A stretch of 64,000 bases of DNA from Verrucomicrobiota bacterium (lineage in GTDB: Bacteria; Verrucomicrobiota; Verrucomicrobiia; Limisphaerales; UBA9464). Of the stretch, positions 47,106-55,311 are shown piece after piece (the stretch's first letter is position 1; every line of letters begins with the position of its first letter). Under the pieces are notes generated by a model that searched no databases, was not told the origin of the DNA, and saw only the letters and a program-made list of their open reading frames with translations. The DNA lies in contig JAFLEF010000015.1 in the NCBI GenBank assembly GCA_017309115.1, positions 1-64,000 of the forward strand, given 5' to 3'. The position numbers and the translations under genes are program-made.

Positions 47106-48434
47106 CTACTGATAAAGCGCCAGGAATTGCTTCCGGTACGCTACTTCCGTTTTCGGCAACCGTTCCCGCAGGGTGTCCCGGTGAATTGCCCCGTGCTGAA
47201 ATCGACGCTTTCCAAAAACCGGCATGTCGATTCCAAACAACTGCCGGATACCGCGCGAGACCACTTCGCCCTTCAATGAGTACAACGTCGGCACGTCATA
47301 TTGCGTGAGCTCGATGAACGGAATGCCTTCACTCACCGTCATGACGCGACGTCCCATCAACGGACTGAATCCCGTGAAACCGTACTTCCGGCTGGGCGCA
47401 TAGGTCCGAACATATCCCCGGCTCAAGCCACCGCTGTAGGTCAGTGAGTGCTTGATCCGACCAACGCCCCAGCCCTCGTGATACAGCATCAGGTTGTGCA
47501 CGACCGACCGGATGGTGAGTTCCGGATTTTCCTCGATCGGATAGTCCTTCAGGTTCTCGTCGCCACCATCCCCGTCGAACAACCAGTTCCATTCCGGATA
47601 GCGCTGCCGGATTCCCCGACAGAGCGCCAACCCCATTACGCCGCACTCGACATCCAGCGGCTTGTAATCTTCCAGCACCTTCAGAGCTTCGCTGTAATCG
47701 AGGTCCGCGGGATCGGCATGAATTTCCTCCAGAAACAAGCCCAGACCCAACCGACCCAAAAAGTCCCGCGCCTGCTGCAGATCCGGCCCATCCCCAAAGC
47801 TCAACGTAAACGCCTTCAAGCGGGCGGGGTTCATCCCCAACTGACGCATTACCTGATACGTCGTGAGGAACACCGCCCCGGAATCCACGCCCCCGGAAAA
47901 AGCCACTCCCACCGGCTCGTGCTCGGGGATCAGCTGCAACTGGGCGGCAATCTCGTCGGCCAGCGCTCCTATGTAGCGTCGGCCGATGACGTCGAGATCA
48001 GCCGGCAACGCATTGCGCTCCGGCGTGAAGAAGCGGGTGTAGGTGGGATCAGGATCCGGGCAACCAATGAGCTGGATCTCTACCACATGGTGCGCCGGAA
48101 CCATCCGGGTGTAACTCGGATGAAACTGGTCCTCCAGGCCTTCGCGTTGGAGCTGCCCGTAAAGCGCGTCGATCCGGTCGGCGACGATCAGGGCCGGACC
48201 TTCCTTCCGTTTCGCGAGGAAATACCGCATGGGCCGGTCGAGCGATCGGGCCATGCGCACCATTTTACCGTCGCGGGCCAGGAGGGCGAAGGAGCCATCA
48301 ATCTCAGCCACGGCCGCCGCATCACCGGACAAGACCCGTCGGCGGGCTTCGTCGAGAGAGACGTTGACCAAGCGATTCGCCGTTGGATCGAGCAGGTCAA
48401 CTACCCGCTCCACATAGGCATCATGGGGATTCAT
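47106..48434 (-). CDS. Asparagine-synthetase-like PP-loop protein without glutaminase
   Basis: 442 residues from ATG 48434. Residues 1-140 resemble the class II glutamine amidotransferase fold (VLSGDAAAVAEIDGSFALLA, then ADRIDALYG), but the catalytic N-terminal Cys is absent (Met-Asn-Pro). The synthetase domain starts about 150, with PP-loop AFSGGVDSGAVF (178-189) and later LFDGDGGDENLKDYP and EVAYRKQFLALY. Proteins of this kind activate a carboxylate by adenylation and use ammonia or another nucleophile; relatives include AsnB, beta-lactam synthetases and RiPP lasso cyclases. Substrate unknown. Not next to other biosynthesis genes. Confidence 0.8.
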   Translation of the reverse strand: MNPHDAYVERVVDLLDPTANRLVNVSLDEARRRVLSGDAAAVAEIDGSFALLARDGKMVRMARSLDRPMRYFLAKRKEGPALIVADRIDALYGQLQREGLEDQFHPSYTRMVPAHHVVEIQLIGCPDPDPTYTRFFTPERNALPADLDVIGRRYIGALADEIAAQLQLIPEHEPVGVAFSGGVDSGAVFLTTYQVMRQLGMNPARLKAFTLSFGDGPDLQQARDFLGRLGLGLFLEEIHADPADLDYSEALKVLEDYKPLDVECGVMGLALCRGIRQRYPEWNWLFDGDGGDENLKDYPIEENPELTIRSVVHNLMLYHEGWGVGRIKHSLTYSGGLSRGYVRTYAPSRKYGFTGFSPLMGRRVMTVSEGIPFIELTQYDVPTLYSLKGEVVSRGIRQLFGIDMPVFGKRRFQHGAIHRDTLRERLPKTEVAYRKQFLALYQ

Positions 48435-48876
48435 GGCGGTACCGTTGCGGCAGAGCCGTTCCGAGGCAAGCCGGGGGTGGGGGAAACCAGTTGAGATGGA
48501 AAGCCGGCAAGGGGTAAGCGGTAAGCGGTAAGCGGTAAGGGGAAAGGGGAAAGCAAGCGCGAAGCGCGGTGGGGCGAGGTTCCACCGAGCCGTTCGCGCC
48601 CCGGCAAATGACGCGCCCGGAGTCCTCCCACCCACGGCTCCGCAGATCGTCGCCCCACCTCCAGTTCCGACCTCTCAGCTCTCAGCTTCCCCCGCCCCGG
48701 TGGGGCGAGGTTCCACCGAGCCGTTCGCGTCCCGGCGAATGACGCGCCCGGAGTCCACCCACCCACGGCTCCGCAGAGCGTCGCCCTACCTCCAATTCCG
48801 ACCTCTCAGCTCTCAGCTCTCAGCTCTCAGCTTTCCCGTCTTGACCCCAACCCAGGGCCGCAGATGCACTGCACCC
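48435..48876. repeat. Long intergenic repeat cluster
   Basis: (GGTAAGC)n at about 48510-48540, then REP-like modules at about 48568-48625 and 48700-48760 (GGTGGGGCGAGGTTCCACCG, then AGCCGTTCGCG) which are close copies of each other, and CTCAGCT heptamers at 48673-48690 and 48807-48835. No gene. It includes the divergent promoters of the AsnB-like gene and the PQQ-propeller gene. Confidence 0.75.
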
Positions 48877-50154
48877 ATGCACCGGATTCGATTGTGGGGT
48901 TGGCTCGGCCTTTGGATGGCCTTTGGCTGTCTCAGTCCCGCCGCTGACTGGCCGCAATGGCGTGGACCAGATCGCACCGGCTACCTCTCCAGCCCACCGG
49001 CCCTGCCCGTGCAATTGCCGGGAAGCCTGCCACAGGTCTGGCGTCAGCCCGCCGGAGAGGGCTTCGCTTCGCCGGTTGTGGCGGGTGGCAAGGTCTTCCT
49101 GTTCGATAATCAGGGCGGCCAGGAAACGCTTCGGGCGTTGTCCGCCGCGGATGGCCAGGAGCTGTGGCGCGCTGCTGTTGATGAAACCTTCAAGGACTCG
49201 CAGGGCCCACCCGGACCGCGTTGCACTCCGGTCGTGGACGGCGATCGCGTTTACGCACAATCCTGTCGCGGCGAACTCCAGTGCCTGGCTGTGGCCGATG
49301 GACGGAAACTCTGGAGCGTGAACTTCGGTCGCGACTTCGGCGCCGTTTTCGTGGGTGAGAAAGGCAACGCCCCCGGCGCCACCCGCCACGGCAACAACGG
49401 ATCACCCTTAATCAGCGGCGACTGGCTCTATGCCTCCGTCGGATCCACCAACGGCGCCGCCGTGGTGGCCTTCGACAAACGCACCGGCGCGGTGAAGTGG
49501 AAGGCCGGCCACGAAATCGCCGCCTACGCTCCCCCGGTCATCAGCCATACCTGGAAACCCACTCAGGTGGTGAACTTCATGGCCGACGCCGCCCTGGGCT
49601 TCGACGCCGCCACCGGCCGACCGTTGTGGCGATTCCCACTCAAGACCGCGTTCGCCCGTCATGTCATGACCCCCCTCCTGGACGAGCCTCGCAACCTGGT
49701 CCTCCTCGGATCACATCAAACCGGACTGTTCGGTCTCCGCCTCGTTCCGGAGGGCGATGGATTTCGTGTCGAGGAAGCCTGGAAGCAGACCGCGGCGTCT
49801 CCCAATTTTTCATCCGGCTTTCTGCGAGACGGTTTCTACTACGGACTCGGCCCCACGCGAAATCTGGTGTGCGTGGATGTCGCGACCGGCGCGGTTCGCT
49901 GGTCGAATGAATCGTGGGTCAGCACCCCCGCTGACAAGGCCCACGCCAGCTTTGTGTTCGACCGGGAACGGTCGCTCGCCCTGCTGGACGATGGGCAATT
50001 GATCCTGTGGGAACCCCGTCCGGAAGCGTATCGGGAGCTCAGCCGGGTTCAGGCCTGTGCCGTCAACTGGTGTCAGCCCGCCGTGGCTGACGGCCGAATC
50101 TACGTGCGGGACGGCTTGAAAGGGCCGGGTCAGCTCACCTGCCTGCAACTCTAA
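48877..50154 (+). CDS. PQQ-like beta-propeller protein (exported)
   Basis: 425 residues from ATG 48877, selected because a signal sequence follows (IRLWGWLGLWMAFGCLSPAA). Mature start DWPQWRGPDRTGYL is the usual opening of outer-membrane-assembly-type PQQ-like propellers in planctomycetes and Verrucomicrobia. Repeated blades contain AxDGxxLW patterns (ALSAADGQELWRAAVDETFK, CLAVADGRKLWSVNFG, AFDKRTGAVKWKAGHE, DVATGAVRWSNESW). PQQ binding is not shown. Related in design to 53908-55176. Probably periplasmic, function unknown. Confidence 0.85.
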   Translation: MHRIRLWGWLGLWMAFGCLSPAADWPQWRGPDRTGYLSSPPALPVQLPGSLPQVWRQPAGEGFASPVVAGGKVFLFDNQGGQETLRALSAADGQELWRAAVDETFKDSQGPPGPRCTPVVDGDRVYAQSCRGELQCLAVADGRKLWSVNFGRDFGAVFVGEKGNAPGATRHGNNGSPLISGDWLYASVGSTNGAAVVAFDKRTGAVKWKAGHEIAAYAPPVISHTWKPTQVVNFMADAALGFDAATGRPLWRFPLKTAFARHVMTPLLDEPRNLVLLGSHQTGLFGLRLVPEGDGFRVEEAWKQTAASPNFSSGFLRDGFYYGLGPTRNLVCVDVATGAVRWSNESWVSTPADKAHASFVFDRERSLALLDDGQLILWEPRPEAYRELSRVQACAVNWCQPAVADGRIYVRDGLKGPGQLTCLQL

Positions 50155-50288
50155 GCGCCAAACTGTTAAGGCGACGCTCCGCGGAGCCGTGCGTTTGTGG
50201 ACTCCCGACGCCTCACCCGCCGAGACGCTGACGGCTCGGGCAGAGCCTCGCCCTACCCTTCCGACCTCTCAGCTCTCAGCTCTCAGCT
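50155..50288. repeat. Interspersed repeats between PQQ-propeller gene and recF
   Basis: GCGACGCTCCGCGGAGCCGT (about 50171) and GACGGCTCGGGCAGAGCCTC (about 50228) are REP-like modules facing each other, followed by CTCTCAGCTCTCAGCTCTCA (50267). They lie between two convergent genes, where they might act as bidirectional terminators. Confidence 0.7.
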
Positions 50289-51368
50289 TTACCCCCCCCG
50301 CCCCAACGTTCCCTGCGAAACGTTCCACCGGATCAATTCCCGACCCAGATCCTGCGGCCAGTTTTCCTCGGTGCAGGTCATGAAGACTTGTCCGCCGGCC
50401 TGATGGGCCTGATGCAACAAGGGGAGGAATCCTGAACGCCGATGCGCATCCAACTCCCCCATGACATCGTCGATCAACAGAATCGGCGGGGATCCATGGC
50501 GTCCGGCCAGATACTCCGCCTGGGCCATTTTGAGCGCGATAGCGAGGGTTCGCTTCTGCCCTTCACTGGTGAACGGCGCCGCTGGACGTCCGTTGACCCG
50601 CAGCACCAGTTCGTCCCGATGCGGCCCCATCAGGGTCGTCCGATACGATCGTTCCCGCGCTCGACTTGTGGCAATCGCCACTGCGAAATCGCCCTCAAAC
50701 GTGGGCTGGTATTCCAAGCTCAGTTCGTCGGTATCGGCTGAGATTCGCCGGAAAGCCAGTCGTGCCAGGGGAGAAATCCGGGGAATCAGTTGTTTCCGGG
50801 CTTCCATAAGCGGCGCGCCCAAGCGGATCAGTTCCGCCGTAAAGCCGGCCAATTGGTCTTCATCCACCTTCGGATGCTTGAGTAGCGCATTGCGGGCTTT
50901 TAGCGCCTGGAGATACCGCAACAAGAGGGTCAGGTAGCCCGGCTGGGTTTGGGCCAGCAGTAGATCGATAAAGCGTCGGCGGGAGCGGGGCGTTCCCTTC
51001 ACCAACTGCACATCCTCGCTGCAGAACACCACCGCCCGCAACGTTCCCACGTAATCGGCCACCCGCTTCACCGGGGCCCCATTAAGCGCGAGTTTCCGTT
51101 CCCGAGGCGACCAGTAGGCCTTGATTTCCGAGCGACCCTGCCCCTCCACCGTCGCGCCCACGAAGTAACCTTTGGCCCCCTCCCGAATCATCTGACTCCC
51201 CCCCACTCCACGGAACGACCGCAGGGTGGCCAGCAGATAAATTGCTTCGAGCAGGTTGGTCTTCCCCTGGGCATTTCGGCCGAGGAACAAATGGAATCCG
51301 GGCGAGAACACGGCATCCAGCCGGACGAAATTCCGGAAGTCGCGAAGTCGTAGTTGCGCCAGGTGCAC
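50289..51368 (-). CDS. recF: DNA replication and repair protein RecF
   Basis: 359 residues, the normal RecF length. N-terminus MHLAQLRLRDFRNFVRLDAV; Walker A GRNAQGKTN (30-38); FCSEDVQLVKGTPRSRRRFI with the family signature; TSEGQKRTLAIALKMAQAEY (signature motif); Walker B ILLIDDVMGELDAHRR. Loads RecA at gapped DNA with RecO/RecR. It is not next to dnaA/dnaN here. Divergent from the S8 protease gene. Confidence 0.96.
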   Translation of the reverse strand: MHLAQLRLRDFRNFVRLDAVFSPGFHLFLGRNAQGKTNLLEAIYLLATLRSFRGVGGSQMIREGAKGYFVGATVEGQGRSEIKAYWSPRERKLALNGAPVKRVADYVGTLRAVVFCSEDVQLVKGTPRSRRRFIDLLLAQTQPGYLTLLLRYLQALKARNALLKHPKVDEDQLAGFTAELIRLGAPLMEARKQLIPRISPLARLAFRRISADTDELSLEYQPTFEGDFAVAIATSRARERSYRTTLMGPHRDELVLRVNGRPAAPFTSEGQKRTLAIALKMAQAEYLAGRHGSPPILLIDDVMGELDAHRRSGFLPLLHQAHQAGGQVFMTCTEENWPQDLGRELIRWNVSQGTLGRGG

Positions 51369-51442
51369 CTCCCCACCATGCGAAACCCGGGGCCAAGTGC
51401 AAAGCCCATGGCAAATTGAACGACACTCGCTAGGTTTCGCCC

Positions 51443-53692
51443 GTGTTTCGCCTTCGACTTCCCTGTTTGGGCTGGCTGCTCAGCGTGACTGCGCTGACGG
51501 CCATCGGCCAGCGGGTGGAGTTTCGCGGCTCCGGTTCCGGGACGTTGGATCTCGATCCCGCCACGCCCCGCTCCGCGCAATGGTTGCCCGCTCGCCGGCC
51601 GGGCTTTCAAAACCCGGTCATCCTGGGCCGCCGGGTCATCGTCCAAACCGACGGCACCCGGGAACCCGCCTTCGACCAACTCACCCCGGGAATCACGAAC
51701 CGGAAACGCATTAACCACCGCACCTGGTTGCTCGAGACCGGATCCGCTCGCGAAGCCGTGGACGCTTCTCTCCAACTAGCTGCCGACCCGGCCGTCACGT
51801 TGGCCCGGCCCACCCGGCGTCCGCAGGTGCGCCGGCATGAGCCGTGGGCGGCGATTCCCAACGACCCCTATTTTCCCCGGCAGTACTCACTGGAAACCAC
51901 CACAGCCAGCGCGTCCTTTCTGCCGGTTTCCGTCGACCTGAATGCCCGGGCCGCCTGGGCCTACACCCGGGGCGAAGGGGTCATCATTGGCGTGGGCGAC
52001 GACGGCATTGAGAAAACGCATCCCGATTTGGCCGCCAATTACGCCGGTCCCAACCACAACTTCCTGACGGGCGCGGCCAACGGGGATCCCATGGGCCGCT
52101 CGCTCTATCACGGAACTGCGGTGGCTGGACTTATCGCCGCCGCCGGCAACAACGGGGTCGGCCTGAGCGGGGTGGCGCCGCGGGCGAAACTCGCGAGCTG
52201 GGTGATCTTCGACCAGACCAACACCAACGAACCCGACGAAGCCGGGTTCGCCGCCCTCTTCGGCACGGGAAATCAGGAGGTGGCCGTTCAGAACCATTCC
52301 TGGGGCAATCCGGCCTACAACTTCATCCCGCTGGGGGAACTCGAGCAGTTGGCTCTGGATAAAGCCGTTCAAGAAGGCCGGGGAGGTCGAGGTGTGGTCT
52401 TTATCCGGTCCGCGGGCAATACCCGACAAAACTTCACCGGCGCTCCCACCGGGGACGTGAATCTGGATGGCTACGCCAACGACCCGCGCCAAACCACAGT
52501 GGCCGCCGTACGCCCCAACGGCCGGTTCGCCAGCTACAGCACGCCCGGCGCGAGCGTGTTAGTGGCTGCCCCGGGGGGCGATTTCGTGGGTGGGTTTCCA
52601 GGCCTGATCACCACTGACCGAGTCGGGTCGGCCGGACTCATTACGGTTCCCGAGCCCGGCGATCCCACCTCCTCCGATTACCTGTCCGGCAGCCGCTTGT
52701 TTGTCGGCACTTCCGGCTCCGCCCCGTTGGTGGCCGGCGTGGCGGCGCTGATTCTCTCGGCCCGCCCGGAACTCCGCTGGTGGGAAGTTCAGCAGATTTT
52801 GGCGTTGTCCGCCCGGCACGTGGATCTAACCGACCCGGACCTCCAAACGAATGGCGCCGGATTCAGGGTCAGTTCCAACACCGGCTATGGAATTCCCGAT
52901 GCCGGGCTGGCGGTTCGTCTGGCCCGGGATTGGGTTCTCCAGGCGCCTCCCGAAACGGTCCGGATTCCGGTGACCGAGCCGCGGACCATTCCAGATTTTC
53001 CTGGGGTTGGGTTTTCCGACCCGTATCGGCAGGAGTTCGTCGTCACCAATGAACTCGTTCTGCAGCACGTCCAGATGGAGGTTCACTGGACCCACCTCCG
53101 CGGACGGGACCTTAAAGTCACGCTCACGTCGCCCTCCGGTTGGGTCAGCACCCTGTTGCGCTCTGGATCGCAGAGTGAACCGGTGCCGGATGTTTGGACC
53201 TTCTCCTCCGTTCAGCATCTGGGCGAATGCAGCGTCGGCACCTGGATGTTGGAAATCACCGACACGGTGGCGGGAGAAGTGGGTCAGGTTGACGCCGCGA
53301 CCCTGATCCTGCGGGGCCGCGGCATTCGCGACGAAGACCACGACGGTTTGGATGACGAATGGGAGCACGCGGCGGTCGGTTCACTCGCGCCTCAACCCGG
53401 CGAGGATCCGGATCGGGACGGCTGGAGTCACGCGGCGGAGCAAATGGCCGGACGCAATCCGGGAATCCGCGATGAAGCCCTGGCCGTGGATCTGGGCCGC
53501 TCGCAAGACGGGCGCCTTCGCCTGACCTGGCCGGCAGCCGCGACGGATAGCTTCCAAGTCTGGAGTGCCCCGAACCTGAGCGAACCCCTGAACCTGGTCA
53601 CCAACGTCCCCGGCCGGTTTCCGCAGTCGGGTTGGTTTCTACCCGACACCTCCGTCAGCGAAGTCTTCGAGATCCGCCGCACCTCGCCGTGA
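51443..53692 (+). CDS. Secreted subtilisin-like (S8, kexin-type) protease with P domain
   Basis: 749 residues from GTG 51443. Signal peptide LRLPCLGWLLSVTALTAIGQ. Pro-region to about 135. Catalytic triad: Asp187 (VGDDGIEKTHPDL), His223 (LYHGTAVAG), Ser424 (GTSGSAPLVAG). Proprotein-convertase P domain about 505-630 (RGRDLKVTLTSPSGWVSTLL, then GTWMLEITDTVAGEVGQVDA). C-terminal tail DEDHDGLDDEWEHAAVGSLA is a calcium/dockerin-like TSP3-type motif. Kexin-like specificity after basic residues is expected from the family. Exported enzyme of unknown substrate. Confidence 0.92.
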   Translation: MFRLRLPCLGWLLSVTALTAIGQRVEFRGSGSGTLDLDPATPRSAQWLPARRPGFQNPVILGRRVIVQTDGTREPAFDQLTPGITNRKRINHRTWLLETGSAREAVDASLQLAADPAVTLARPTRRPQVRRHEPWAAIPNDPYFPRQYSLETTTASASFLPVSVDLNARAAWAYTRGEGVIIGVGDDGIEKTHPDLAANYAGPNHNFLTGAANGDPMGRSLYHGTAVAGLIAAAGNNGVGLSGVAPRAKLASWVIFDQTNTNEPDEAGFAALFGTGNQEVAVQNHSWGNPAYNFIPLGELEQLALDKAVQEGRGGRGVVFIRSAGNTRQNFTGAPTGDVNLDGYANDPRQTTVAAVRPNGRFASYSTPGASVLVAAPGGDFVGGFPGLITTDRVGSAGLITVPEPGDPTSSDYLSGSRLFVGTSGSAPLVAGVAALILSARPELRWWEVQQILALSARHVDLTDPDLQTNGAGFRVSSNTGYGIPDAGLAVRLARDWVLQAPPETVRIPVTEPRTIPDFPGVGFSDPYRQEFVVTNELVLQHVQMEVHWTHLRGRDLKVTLTSPSGWVSTLLRSGSQSEPVPDVWTFSSVQHLGECSVGTWMLEITDTVAGEVGQVDAATLILRGRGIRDEDHDGLDDEWEHAAVGSLAPQPGEDPDRDGWSHAAEQMAGRNPGIRDEALAVDLGRSQDGRLRLTWPAAATDSFQVWSAPNLSEPLNLVTNVPGRFPQSGWFLPDTSVSEVFEIRRTSP

Positions 53693-53907
53693 GGGCGAAC
53701 CCGGTGGGGCGACGCTCCGCGAAGCCGTACGCTCGTGGACTCCCCCCCGCGTCACCCTCCACCCACGTCTGGCGAAATGGGAAAGCGGCAGCATGGCTAG
53801 CATGGCTACCGCACTCCATAGGCTCCGCGGAGCCTCGCCCTACCACGCTTCGCGTCTTCCTTACGGCTTACCGCTTCGCGCTTACCAGTTTTACCTCTCA
53901 GCTCATC
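53693..53907. repeat. Interspersed repeats between convergent genes
   Basis: GGTGGGGCGACGCTCCGCGA (about 53702), AGGCTCCGCGGAGCCTCGCC (about 53819), TTACGGCTTACCGCTTCGCG (about 53862) and a short TCTCAGCTCATCTCA. It occupies the whole gap between two converging genes. Confidence 0.7.
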
Positions 53908-55176
53908 TCACTTCACTTCCAAACACACCGCTTCCTTGGTGCTGCGGGCATACACCCGGCCGTTGCTGACCACGGGGGTTCCCCAGCACTTCCCGTCCAG
54001 AATGTCGGCCCGGGCAATCTCCTTGTACGCGCTGGGCGTCGCTTCGATCAGCACCAACTGCCCGGCATCACCCAAGGCCAGCACCTGATTCCCCACCAGG
54101 ATGACCTGACCCGGCCCAAACCCCGGCTGCTCCCACTTCACTTTACCGGTGGCGACTTCCACGCACTTGACCGGACCGTCACCGTATTCCTTGAACTGGA
54201 ACATGCCGTACAGATGCCCGTCGTGGAGCACCGGCGTGGACCAGTGGTTGGCCAGCGGCTTGTTGCCTTCGAACCGATAAACTTCCTGCGCTGACCATGT
54301 GTCGCCGCTCTTGCTCACCTTGCAGGCTCCGGCCCCGACGCCGTAACCCGCCGAGCAGTACACCGTGTCACCGGCCACGACCGGCGAGGCCGCGGTCGAC
54401 ACGCGGAACGGGAACGCATACCGCCAGAGTTCCTTGCCGGTCTTGGGATCCACCGACAACAGACCCGACTTCACGAAAAAGATGATCTGCCGCTGACCAT
54501 GAATCGTCGTCGGTGTCGGCGTCGCGTGCGTCATGATTTCGTCGAACGCCTTCCAAGCGACTTCCCCCGTCTTGGCATCGAAGGCGATCAGAGACTCCCC
54601 AACCCCGCCGCCCGCTACGTAAACCAGTCCGCCTTCCACCAGCGGGGAGGCGGCGTTCTCCCACGAAATGTTCCGCCCTGCGAAGTCCTTCATCAGGTTC
54701 TTCTGCCACACCACGTCGCCGCTCTTGGCGTCGAAACAGGTGAGAACCAACTTCGCCGAGGTCACATACACTTTGCCATCCGCCCAGGTCGGCGTGGACC
54801 GCGGACCGTCTCCGCCCTTGTTGTCCTTGGTGCCATCGTCTCCGCCGCCCTGATACTTCACCGGTCCGAGGGACTTCACCCACTGCTCCGCTCCCGTGTT
54901 GGCATCGCGGGCTACGACCACCTCCTGCTTGGCACCGTCCACCGTGCGCAACTCCAGATTGAAGACCTGCCCACCCGCCACCGCGAACGAACTAAACCCC
55001 AGTTCGCTGGGCACCTTCCACAGGACCTTGGGTCCGCTGGCCGGCCACTTCGCCGAGATCTTTTCCGGTGTCGTCCCGTCGCCTTGGGGACCCCGAACAA
55101 AGGTCCAATTGCCCGCGAGCAGGATCGAGCCGGAAATGAGTCCGGTAACAACGGAAAGGCGCACAGAGGGGTTCAT
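53908..55176 (-). CDS. PQQ-like beta-propeller protein (exported)
   Basis: 422 residues from ATG 55176, with a signal sequence (LSVVTGLISGSILLAGNW) and the opening WTFVRGPQGDGTTPEKISAK. Repeated blades such as CFDAKSGDVVWQKNL, AFDAKTGEVAWKAFDE, SVDPKTGKELWRYAFPF and CVEVATGKVKWEQPGF. Same class as 48877-50154 but only distantly similar. Probably periplasmic; ligand and role unknown. Confidence 0.85.
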   Translation of the reverse strand: MNPSVRLSVVTGLISGSILLAGNWTFVRGPQGDGTTPEKISAKWPASGPKVLWKVPSELGFSSFAVAGGQVFNLELRTVDGAKQEVVVARDANTGAEQWVKSLGPVKYQGGGDDGTKDNKGGDGPRSTPTWADGKVYVTSAKLVLTCFDAKSGDVVWQKNLMKDFAGRNISWENAASPLVEGGLVYVAGGGVGESLIAFDAKTGEVAWKAFDEIMTHATPTPTTIHGQRQIIFFVKSGLLSVDPKTGKELWRYAFPFRVSTAASPVVAGDTVYCSAGYGVGAGACKVSKSGDTWSAQEVYRFEGNKPLANHWSTPVLHDGHLYGMFQFKEYGDGPVKCVEVATGKVKWEQPGFGPGQVILVGNQVLALGDAGQLVLIEATPSAYKEIARADILDGKCWGTPVVSNGRVYARSTKEAVCLEVK

Positions 55177-55311
55177 GTCGGCGACTAAGGTTCGACACGA
55201 GGGAATCTGGTCAACCCCTTTCCGAAAGATTGCCCAACACAAAGCCGTTCGAACTCCTGCAAAAAACCCGATCTTCCCCAGTCCGGGAATTCGCGGCACC
55301 GTTCCTCCGCA

